Positions 1 through 4,642 of a stretch of DNA of 8,665 nucleotides are shown here, piece after piece. Source of the stretch: Chloroflexota bacterium (GTDB lineage: Bacteria > Chloroflexota > Dehalococcoidia > UBA3495); contig JACZXN010000050.1 in NCBI GenBank assembly GCA_022571575.1, positions 1-8,665 of the forward strand, written 5' to 3'. Position numbers and translations under genes: made by a program. Under the pieces are notes generated by a model. That model was given only the letters and a program-made list of their open reading frames with translations. It did no database searches and was not told where the DNA came from. Numbering within the stretch: the stretch's first letter is position 1; each line of letters opens with the position of its first letter.

Positions 1-1077
1 GTAAACGGCGGTGTCCGCGTACTGCTCTGACTTGTCTGCCGTGGTTAGCAGGATATCAACGATCGTGCTGCTGGGGAGGTAGTCCCACTGTTGCGCGATC
101 ACGGCGACCGCGCCCGACAGGATCGGGGCTGAAAAAGAGGTTCCCGACCCGGTGCCGTAGCCGCCGTCCCTCGTGGTCGAGACCACGGACACGCCAGGCG
201 CCGCCAGACAGTAGGCCGCGGAAATGCCGCAGTGGTTGGACCACGACGCGATTTTGCCGTCTTCGCCGACCGCGACCGATGCCAGATAGCCGCCCGCCAA
301 ACTGGGTTTGAACTCGGGCAGCGACGCCCACCATCCGGGGTCGCTCTTGCCGGCGTTGCCGGCCGCGAAAACGATTACGCCGCCCACGGCATTGCCGTCG
401 TTGTCCAACCGCCCGCCACCACCGGAATCCACGAACCCCTGCATGGCCGCGAGAGTCGCGCCATAGGCGTTGTTGATCGCATTGACCGCGCCGTCGTAAC
501 CGTATGCCGCTTCCAGTTCGAGCGCGGTGGTGCTTGAATTCCACGAGTTGTTGAGCACGGTCGCGCCATAGAGGCGGCCCACGTCGAACGCATTTGCCAG
601 TTGCGCGTCGTTCAGCCCCATGGCGCCGTTCCGGCGAATAACCTTGATCGGGAGGATGTTGGCGTCGTACGCCACCCCCACCATGCCCTGGCCGTTGCGC
701 GCCGCGGCGGACAGCCCGGCGACGAAGGTGCCGTGGCCATTGTCGTCCTTGGAATCGCTCCACTTGTTCCGGTAGGCATCCCACATGGGCAGCAGCCGTC
801 CGGCGAACTCGCTATGGCCGGCGACGCCGCTGTCCATCACGCCGATGATAATGTCTTGGCCGGTATGACCCGCGGCCCAAGCTTTTGGCGCATTAATGAA
901 GTGGATCGCCCAGTTGGCTCTTAGCTCGGCCTCATCGCTAATTTTCTTCTGCGTGCTCTCCGAGTCTTTATCCTTGGGGGTTGGTTTCCCTCTGCCCAGG
1001 GCTTCCGCCGTCAGCGCACCCGAAGCCATACACACAACACAGATCGCGACTGCCATCTTCCGGAATAACGCCACCAT
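1..1077 (-). CDS. Secreted subtilisin-like serine protease (S8, autotransporter-type domain), 3' end beyond window
   Basis: The reading frame is open from an ATG at 1077 to the window edge, giving 359 codons with no stop. The N-terminus looks like a Sec signal peptide: basic FRK, a hydrophobic core at residues 8-22 and a possible AEA cleavage site near residue 26. The peptidase domain spans about residues 55-350. The whole catalytic set is visible: Asp82 in VMDSGV, His115 in NGHGTFVAG, oxyanion Asn241 in FAAGNAG and Ser314 in GTSFSAP. The pre-domain stretch INAPKAW..GHTG and the SNHCG..AYCLAAPG motif (281-295) resemble the S8 domains of autotransporter proteases such as NalP and SphB1. It probably cleaves proteins outside the cytoplasm. 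Whether a C-terminal beta-barrel or another anchor follows cannot be seen. A GTG at 1080 is an alternative start, 7 bases after a GAGG; the ATG is 10 bases after it. It is transcribed divergently from the chimeric ORF at 1383. Confidence 0.93.
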   Translation of the reverse strand, partial: MVALFRKMAVAICVVCMASGALTAEALGRGKPTPKDKDSESTQKKISDEAELRANWAIHFINAPKAWAAGHTGQDIIIGVMDSGVAGHSEFAGRLLPMWDAYRNKWSDSKDDNGHGTFVAGLSAAARNGQGMVGVAYDANILPIKVIRRNGAMGLNDAQLANAFDVGRLYGATVLNNSWNSSTTALELEAAYGYDGAVNAINNAYGATLAAMQGFVDSGGGGRLDNDGNAVGGVIVFAAGNAGKSDPGWWASLPEFKPSLAGGYLASVAVGEDGKIASWSNHCGISAAYCLAAPGVSVVSTTRDGGYGTGSGTSFSAPILSGAVAVIAQQWDYLPSSTIVDILLTTADKSEQYADTAVY

Positions 1078-1382
1078 CACCAGAGTCCCTCACGTTTACA
1101 CTTTGACCAAATCCGCATGCGGTATTGCTATAATTGTGCGCCTCAAAAAGGTCGAACGCAAGTTGTACCACGAGACATACTTAATAAACGTTAACGCTAC
1201 ACTGCGCCATACCCCGCCTCCGCCGTTAACTTCTTAACGAAGCCTAGCAAATTCACCGGTTTGCGACTTAATAGGCCGGTAAGTTTTAGCTGTCCCCATT
1301 TTAATGCAGCACCCCAGGTCCCGGGCCTGTACTGTTGCCGTCAATCGAGTTTCACAGCGCGCATCAGGGGAGCGGCACCATT
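1078..1382. other. Divergent intergenic control region, no gene seen
   Basis: These 305 bases separate the leftward protease from the rightward chimeric ORF and are visibly richer in A+T than the flanking genes. Structures seen are a 10-bp palindrome CCGCATGCGG at 1113-1122, a palindrome CGTTAACG at 1189-1196, and a hairpin-capable repeat CGTTAA-CTTC-TTAACG at 1224-1239. GTTAAC therefore occurs twice, 35 bases apart. I found no convincing ORF, tRNA or riboswitch. The palindromes could be operator sites, but that is inference only. Confidence 0.5.
1103..1134 (+). promoter_or_regulatory. Possible rightward promoter ahead of the chimeric ORF
   Basis: A perfect TATAAT lies at 1129-1134 and TTGACC at 1103-1108, but the 20-base spacer is longer than the usual 16-18. 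The spacer contains the palindrome CCGCATGCGG. On the opposite strand TATAGC (1132-1127), with a poor TTCGAC box at 1156-1151, could serve the protease, so the two -10 boxes would overlap. Start would be near 1141, leaving a leader of about 240 bases before the ATG at 1383. Confidence 0.25.
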
Positions 1383-1847
1383 ATGGATCTGGGTCTTTTA
1401 TTCACCGGGACCAACACCACGGTGCGTGAGCAGGTCGCCCTTGCCCAACAGGCCGAGGCCAGTGGCTTTTCGACGGTCTATATGGCCGAGGTCTACCGGG
1501 GCGCCTGGGTGCCCTTGACCGCCATGGCCGCGGCCACCCGCGAGGGCTTCATGGAAGCCACCGACCTGGCCGACTATCTGGTGGGGAAGGGCATGCCGTT
1601 CCGTGAAGCCCACGGCATCATGCGGGAGTTGTCCCGGCACTGCGACGAACGGAACGTCAGCCTGCAGGACCTGCCTCTGGATGAGTACAAGAAGTTCTCC
1701 GGCCAATTCGAGCGGGACGTCTACGACATCACCGCCGAGTCGTCCGCCGCGGCGCGGGACAACCCTGGCGGCACCGCCCCGGTCCGGGTGGCCGCCGCTC
1801 TGGAAGAAGCGAAGAAGATATTGGAGGATGCCGCGGATGGTTTCTGA
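1383..1847 (+). CDS. Chimeric ORF: LLM (F420-type) oxidoreductase N-terminus fused to argininosuccinate lyase C-terminus
   Basis: This is an uninterrupted 154-residue ORF joining two unrelated families. Residues 1-52 (MDLGLLFTG, then VREQVALAQQAEASGF, AEVYRGAW, PLTAMAAAT) match the first beta-alpha-beta units of luciferase-like, F420-type oxidoreductases, which are normally over 300 residues long. From about residue 53 the sequence is the tail of argininosuccinate lyase: GF.EATDLADYLV, KGMPFREAHGI, LPLDEYKKFS, FERDVYD and GGTAP.RV. ArgH is normally about 460 residues. The retained ~102 lack the GSSxMPxKxN signature loop and the catalytic residues, and the LLM half lacks most of its TIM barrel. 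Neither activity is expected. The ATG at 1383 follows AGGGGAG (1366-1372) by 10 bases; a TTG at 1335 in the same frame is less likely. The 3' end overlaps rpe by 11 bases, which suggests an ancestral argH-rpe operon. It may be best treated as a pseudogene or an assembly chimera. Confidence 0.82.
   Translation: MDLGLLFTGTNTTVREQVALAQQAEASGFSTVYMAEVYRGAWVPLTAMAAATREGFMEATDLADYLVGKGMPFREAHGIMRELSRHCDERNVSLQDLPLDEYKKFSGQFERDVYDITAESSAAARDNPGGTAPVRVAAALEEAKKILEDAADGF
1526..1550 (+). other. Junction between LLM and ArgH segments
   Basis: LLM similarity fades after MAAAT (codon 52, 1536-1538) and ArgH similarity begins at REGF (1539-1550). A perfect 10-bp palindrome GGCCGCGGCC sits at 1526-1535, right at the switch. 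LLM proteins usually continue AAATERIRLGT, and ArgH often has a small-residue run before REGF, so short alanine/arginine-codon microhomology could have allowed recombination or a false assembly overlap. The exact breakpoint cannot be fixed without the parent sequences. Confidence 0.6.
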
Positions 1848-2520
1848 GTCCAGGGTGCTCATCGCACCGTCGGTGTTGTCCGCCGACTTCGCCGACCTGG
1901 GCCGTCAGGTCCGGGAGGTCACCGAAGCCGGGGCCGACCTGATACACGTGGACGTGATGGACGGCGTCTTTGTGCCCGCCATCTCCTTCGGCGAGGTGGT
2001 CATCGACGCCATCCGGGCCAACACCGATGTCCCGCTGAACATCCACCTGATGATCCAGGAGCCGGAGAACCTGCTGTCCACCTTCGCCAAGGTTGAGACC
2101 GATCAGATTTTGGTGCATGCCGAAGCCTGCGGGCATCTGCACCGGACGGTCTCCCGCATCAAGGACATGGGCAACCAGGTCGGCGTGGCCATCAATCCGG
2201 GCACCTCGATCAGCGCCGTTGAGGAGGTGCTGCCCCTTCTGGACATGGTGATGGTGATGTCGGTGAACCCCGGCGCATCGGGCCAGTCATTCATCCGCCA
2301 CAGCCTGGACAAGATACGCCGCCTAAAGGACATCATCGACCGGTTGGAATACACCGCCCAGATCGAGGTGGACGGAGGGATCAAGGCCGACTGGACCGCC
2401 GAGGAGTCGGTGAAGGCCGGCGCGACTATCCTGGTGGCCGGCTCGGCAATCTTCAACGACCGGGAGAGCATTCCGGAGGCCCTCAAGGGGATGCGCGGGT
2501 GTATCTTGGGGGCTCGATAG
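1837..2520 (+). CDS. rpe: Ribulose-phosphate 3-epimerase
   Basis: This 227-residue cytoplasmic TIM-barrel enzyme interconverts D-ribulose 5-phosphate and D-xylulose 5-phosphate in the pentose phosphate and Calvin pathways. Family hallmarks appear in order: IAPSVLSADF (9-18), IHVDVMDG with metal ligands His37 and Asp39 (Asp39 is also a catalytic acid/base), HLM with His70, VAINPGTS (117-124), MSVNPGASGQSF (141-152), VDGGIK with Asp179 as the second acid/base, and VAGSAIF near the C-terminus for phosphate binding. Full-length versions are about 220-230 residues, so it is complete. The ATG at 1837 follows GGAGG (1823-1827) by 9 bases; an in-frame ATG at 1828 directly abuts that site and is unlikely. 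The start overlaps the upstream ArgH tail by 11 bases, suggesting translational coupling. The phosphate-loop motif reads PGASGQ where PGFGGQ or PGFSGQ is usual, a mild divergence. Confidence 0.97.
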   Translation: MVSESRVLIAPSVLSADFADLGRQVREVTEAGADLIHVDVMDGVFVPAISFGEVVIDAIRANTDVPLNIHLMIQEPENLLSTFAKVETDQILVHAEACGHLHRTVSRIKDMGNQVGVAINPGTSISAVEEVLPLLDMVMVMSVNPGASGQSFIRHSLDKIRRLKDIIDRLEYTAQIEVDGGIKADWTAEESVKAGATILVAGSAIFNDRESIPEALKGMRGCILGAR

Positions 2521-2532
2521 CTGTCAGCTATC
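2516..2532. repeat. Short inverted repeat over the rpe stop codon
   Basis: GATAGCTG (2516-2523) and CAGCTATC (2525-2532) are perfect 8-base arms around one T and include the rpe TAG stop at 2518-2520. As a hairpin it would form a 6-bp stem with a 5-base loop. There is no T-tract, so it is not itself a terminator. It lies 32 bases before the true terminator stem. Confidence 0.4.
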
Positions 2533-2563
2533 GGCGATCAGGTTTCAGCTTCTTGAAGCAAAG

Positions 2564-2597
2564 AAAAAGGCCCCGGAGTAGATTCCGGGGCCTTTTT
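2564..2597. terminator. Bidirectional intrinsic terminator between rpe and rpmB
   Basis: A perfect 14-bp inverted repeat, AAAAAGGCCCCGGA (2564-2577) and TCCGGGGCCTTTTT (2584-2597), encloses a 6-base loop GTAGAT. The GC-rich stem is flanked by A5 on one side and T5 on the other, so it can terminate transcription from rpe (rightward) and from rpmB (leftward), which converge here. Confidence 0.92.
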
Positions 2598-2617
2598 GTT
2601 CTTGCGGTCTTTTCTAC

Positions 2618-2824
2618 CTAGAGCGAGGCGAAAACTTTTTGGACCTTTTTGGATTTGTGGAGGGAGCGCAGGCAACGGGTGCAGATCTTGACCTTGACCG
2701 ACTTGCCGTCGCGGACCAGGGTCTGCTTGTGGACGTTGGCATGGAACCGGGTCTTGGTGTGACGGTTGGAGTGGCTCACGTTGTTGCCGCTCATCCCGGC
2801 CTTTAGACAGATCTCACAGCGCAT
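2618..2824 (-). CDS. rpmB: Large ribosomal subunit protein bL28, zinc-binding form
   Basis: This 68-residue, highly basic protein is a component of the 50S subunit. The start MRCEICLKAGMSGNNVSHS and the body SNRHTKTRFHANV followed by VKICTRCLRSL are diagnostic for bL28. Two CxxC pairs, Cys3/Cys6 and Cys48/Cys51, give the C+ form that folds around a zinc ion; many bacteria also carry a cysteine-free paralogue for zinc starvation. The length is normal for the family. The ATG at 2824 has only a weak upstream GAG (about 2836-2838), so initiation may be SD-poor. The gene stands alone, converging on rpe at the shared terminator 2564-2597. A GATAAT box on the minus strand at 2877-2872 is a possible -10 but lacks a clear -35. 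Confidence 0.97.
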   Translation of the reverse strand: MRCEICLKAGMSGNNVSHSNRHTKTRFHANVHKQTLVRDGKSVKVKICTRCLRSLHKSKKVQKVFASL

Positions 2825-2933
2825 TTGTTTCGACTCGTTTGATGCCGGCTGGGCTCGCCGCCAGACGGCAAATTATCCGATATTTGTTTGGTTGAACGAT
2901 TCTCAGGTTAACACAAACCCCACGCTCAAACAA

Positions 2934-2946
2934 CCGCCATAGGCGG
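2934..2946 (-). terminator. Possible weak terminator downstream of the nitroreductase remnant
   Basis: A 5-bp GC stem with a 3-base loop (CCGCC/GGCGG) is followed on the minus strand by TTGTTTG. It lies about 53 bases past the remnant's TGA. The stem is short and the T-run is broken, so the call is tentative. Confidence 0.25.
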
Positions 2947-2999
2947 GTCTCCATTCAATCGTTATCCAGAGACGTTTACTGGCGCCGATGTCAGGATGA

Positions 3000-3125
3000 T
3001 CAAGTCCGCTCCAGGATGACCAGAGGAATCTCTCGTTCGGTTTTGCCTTGGTACTCGTCGTAGGCCGGCCAGATGCCGGTCATGATCTTCCAGAGGGCTG
3101 TACCCGACCTTGGGATAGAGGTGTA
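3000..3125 (-). pseudogene. C-terminal remnant of a deazaflavin (F420)-dependent nitroreductase family gene
   Basis: The minus strand has a 41-codon open stretch ending at TGA (3002-3000), with an in-frame TAA just upstream at 3128-3126. The residues include ALWKIMTGIWPAYDEYQ and KTEREIPLVILERT. This matches the conserved end of the DDN / nitroreductase-quinone reductase family (LW..M...P.Y.EYQ.KT.REIPVVVLE.), normally about 130-150 residues. Similarity starts near 3098 (leucine-tryptophan); residues encoded farther upstream do not look like the family, and the cupin leader follows. There is no plausible start codon with a ribosome-binding site. Known members use F420H2 to reduce nitro compounds or quinones in a split beta-barrel; this fragment lacks the cofactor-binding part and cannot be active. 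The identification comes from motif recall only. Confidence 0.7.
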
Positions 3126-3173
3126 TTATCCACTCTGGATTTTAAATCTGAATCTCATCCGGATCCAGGAGGG
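3122..3173 (+). promoter_or_regulatory. Leader of the cupin gene: possible -10 and strong ribosome-binding site
   Basis: TATTAT at 3124-3129 (one mismatch to TATAAT) is a possible -10, with no good -35 at the expected distance. AGGAGGG at 3167-3173 is a near-perfect Shine-Dalgarno 4-5 bases before the ATG at 3178. This fixes the cupin start there rather than at the earlier in-frame start at 3073. Confidence 0.45.
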
Positions 3174-3177
3174 TTTT

Positions 3178-3537
3178 ATGAAGGTCATCCGAATCGCCGA
3201 GGTTGAAACCGTTCCCATCGCCACGGCCACTCCCATCCCCGGTTGGACCGGTGGCGACGTCAAGCGCACCCGGCAGCCCATACTGCCCGAGGGCGCCAGC
3301 AAGCATTTCAACAGCAGCATCGTGAACTTCGAGCGCGGCGCCACCACGGGCTGGCACGTCCACAAGAGCGACCAGATCCTGGTGGTGACCGCCGGCATCG
3401 GCATGGTGGCCAACGAGCACGAAGAACGGGAGATCACCGTGGGAGACGTGGTCCACATCCTGGAGGGCGAGAACCACTGGCACGGCGCCAAGGCGGACTC
3501 CTATATGTCCCACATCACCATCACCGCCGCCGATTGA
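3178..3537 (+). CDS. Small cupin-domain protein, putative metal-dependent enzyme
   Basis: This 119-residue single-domain cupin resembles COG1917-type proteins. Cupin motif 1 is GATTGWHVHKSDQILVV (54-70), giving metal ligands His60, His62 and Gln66; Gln replaces the usual Glu. Motif 2 is GDVVHILEGENHWHGA (89-104), with His100 as the fourth ligand. The HWHGA..DSYMSHI.I ending is typical of small cupins often found beside carboxymuconolactone-decarboxylase-like genes, but no such neighbour is present here. It probably binds a divalent metal in the cytoplasm. The substrate is unknown; it could be an isomerase, a dioxygenase-like enzyme or a sensor. The start at 3178 is fixed by AGGAGGG five bases upstream. 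It is monocistronic, ends at the terminator 3588-3636 and converges on the PNPOx-like gene. Confidence 0.9.
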   Translation: MKVIRIAEVETVPIATATPIPGWTGGDVKRTRQPILPEGASKHFNSSIVNFERGATTGWHVHKSDQILVVTAGIGMVANEHEEREITVGDVVHILEGENHWHGAKADSYMSHITITAAD

Positions 3538-3587
3538 TCAACCCCGGTCCGTAATTGTTTTGCAACACGGACCCAAAACAAGAGATC

Positions 3588-3636
3588 AAAGAAAGCCCCG
3601 CGAAAAGGCCCGTACGATATCTCCGGGGCTTTCTTT
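3588..3636. terminator. Bidirectional intrinsic terminator between cupin and PNPOx-like genes
   Basis: Perfect 13-base arms AAAGAAAGCCCCG (3588-3600) and CGGGGCTTTCTTT (3624-3636) enclose a 23-base loop. Each strand ends in a T-rich run, so it can stop both the cupin transcript and the long leftward polA-to-PNPOx transcript. The loop is unusually long for an intrinsic terminator. Confidence 0.85.
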
Positions 3637-3654
3637 ATAACCGGCTGTGCCGGT

Positions 3655-4218
3655 CTAGTCCTTCAGGTCCGGGCTGCTCTTCCACTCCGGCTGGGGCGTG
3701 TCACGGCCGGTCCGGGGCACGAATTCCGACGGCTCGACCAACCTGTACTTATGGATGTAACGCGGGCAGTTCTTATACACCTCGGTCACCCGCACCCGCA
3801 CGATGAACTGGGCCTCATGGTACTCGGCCAGCAACGGGTCATTCCCGTCGATGGAAGCCACGCCCTGAATCCGGAGCCGCTGCTGACCTTCAAAGTCGAC
3901 GAACAGCAGGCCGGCGTTGGGGTTCTGCAGCAGGTTGCCCATGGACTGGTATTTACCGTTGCCGTCGTAGTTGGGGAAGGCGATGGTCCGGTCGTCCACC
4001 ACCCGGACAAAGCCGGGGTCTCCGCCCTTGTAGGAACAGGTGGGCAGGCCCCGGTCATCGCAGGTCGCCAGGAAGAACATGTTCGCCTTCTCAATCATCT
4101 CCCGCCCTTCGGGGGTAATGGTCTCAGTCACCCTGGCGGTCAGGCGGTCGGCCAGCTTGCGGGTGCCGAACTCGTCCTGCAACTGCCGGTTGCCTGAGTG
4201 ATAGTCATGGACTCTCAC
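3655..4218 (-). CDS. Pyridoxamine 5'-phosphate oxidase-like flavin-binding protein
   Basis: This 187-residue protein carries a PNPOx-like split beta-barrel at about residues 35-130: ITPEGREMIEKANMFFLATCD, then GLPTCSYKGGDPGFV (57-71), IAFPNYDGNGKYQSMGNL (79-96) and NPNAGLLFVDFE (99-110). The pattern GGDPGFV..GN..S..NL..NP..GLLF fits the COG3576-type flavin-nucleotide-binding family rather than true PdxH. The barrel probably binds FMN, though related families bind F420, so the cofactor and substrate are open. The C-terminal tail (..RDTPQPEWK) is normal for the family. The start is a GTG at 4218, supported by GGGAGGA (4230-4224) five bases upstream. It is the last gene of the leftward cluster, 25 bases after folB, and is followed by the terminator 3588-3636. 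It may act in redox detoxification; that is inference. Confidence 0.88.
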   Translation of the reverse strand: MRVHDYHSGNRQLQDEFGTRKLADRLTARVTETITPEGREMIEKANMFFLATCDDRGLPTCSYKGGDPGFVRVVDDRTIAFPNYDGNGKYQSMGNLLQNPNAGLLFVDFEGQQRLRIQGVASIDGNDPLLAEYHEAQFIVRVRVTEVYKNCPRYIHKYRLVEPSEFVPRTGRDTPQPEWKSSPDLKD

Positions 4219-4243
4219 TTTAGTCCTCCCGTTGGTTCTCCCG

Positions 4244-4630
4244 TTAGTCCTGCCGGCGGCGAAATATCTCGACCGTGGCTGACTCGATGACCGACCCGCG
4301 GATGGGCGGGTGTGGTTTCTTCACCCTGACGACGACCGAGTCCACCGGGAATTCCGACAGCACCCGGTCGGCGATGGACTGGGCGGCGGCCTCCAGCAGG
4401 TTGCGGGGCTCGCCCTCCATCACTTCTCTCACGGCGCGGTAGATGCGGGCGTAGCTGATGGTGTCGTCCAAGCGGTCCGATCTACCGGCGCGGCCGAGGT
4501 CCATCTCCACGGTGAGGTCGACCAGGTACTCCTGCCCCAGCACCCGCTCCTCGGGGTTAACACCATGGAAACCGTAGAACCGCATGCCCTCCAGGATGAT
4601 GCGGTCGGACGGGGGGAAAGGGTTACTCAT
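4244..4630 (-). CDS. folB: Dihydroneopterin aldolase
   Basis: This 128-residue cytoplasmic enzyme of folate synthesis cleaves 7,8-dihydroneopterin to 6-hydroxymethyl-7,8-dihydropterin and glycolaldehyde. Family signatures are LEGMRFYGFHGVNPEER (13-29), GQEYLVDL (32-39), DTISYARIY (56-64), NLLEAAAQSIADR (77-89) and VRVKKPHPPIRG (101-112). By comparison with the S. aureus enzyme, Glu28, Tyr60, Glu80 and Lys105 correspond to Glu22, Tyr54, Glu74 and catalytic Lys100. The length is typical (about 120). The ATG at 4630 follows a GAGG by 10 bases. It starts 12 bases after the CoA-ester lyase stop and is 25 bases before the PNPOx-like gene, so the three are probably co-transcribed. No other folate gene is in the window. 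Confidence 0.95.
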   Translation of the reverse strand: MSNPFPPSDRIILEGMRFYGFHGVNPEERVLGQEYLVDLTVEMDLGRAGRSDRLDDTISYARIYRAVREVMEGEPRNLLEAAAQSIADRVLSEFPVDSVVVRVKKPHPPIRGSVIESATVEIFRRRQD

Positions 4631-4642
4631 GATGAAACGGCC

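Larger units (their letters stand above)
2825..3177. other. Intergenic region between rpmB and cupin, holding a gene remnant
   Basis: These 353 bases lie between divergent rpmB and the cupin gene. They hold the nitroreductase remnant (3000-3125), a small hairpin CCGCC-ATA-GGCGG (2934-2946) and a GTTAAC at 2907-2912. Read leftward, the hairpin is followed by TTGTTTG, so it may be a weak terminator left over from the remnant gene. No tRNA or other RNA gene was recognised. Confidence 0.5.

Noticed and set aside
56..784. A 242-codon minus-strand frame within the protease gene
   Set aside because: Its product is arginine- and glycine-rich with no motif. The correct minus-strand frame encodes the S8 protease with all catalytic residues.
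1335..1382. A TTG start at 1335 for the chimeric ORF
   Set aside because: LLM family similarity begins at the ATG at 1383, which has an AGGGGAG upstream; the 16 extra residues match nothing.
1603..1836. An N-terminal extension of rpe starting at 1603
   Set aside because: The extra residues are an off-frame reading of the ArgH tail and resemble no Rpe. The ATG at 1837 has a good ribosome-binding site and gives a normal-length enzyme.
1398..1862. A 154-codon minus-strand frame opposite the chimeric ORF
   Set aside because: The plus strand encodes clear LLM and ArgH motifs over the same span; the antisense product resembles nothing.
2825..2999. A tRNA or small RNA gene in the rpmB upstream region
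   Set aside because: No cloverleaf, anticodon arm or T-loop consensus could be formed; only a short 5-bp hairpin was found.
3073..3177. An earlier start for the cupin gene at 3073
   Set aside because: The added residues overlap the antisense nitroreductase remnant and have no cupin similarity. The AGGAGGG at 3167-3173 sets the start at 3178.
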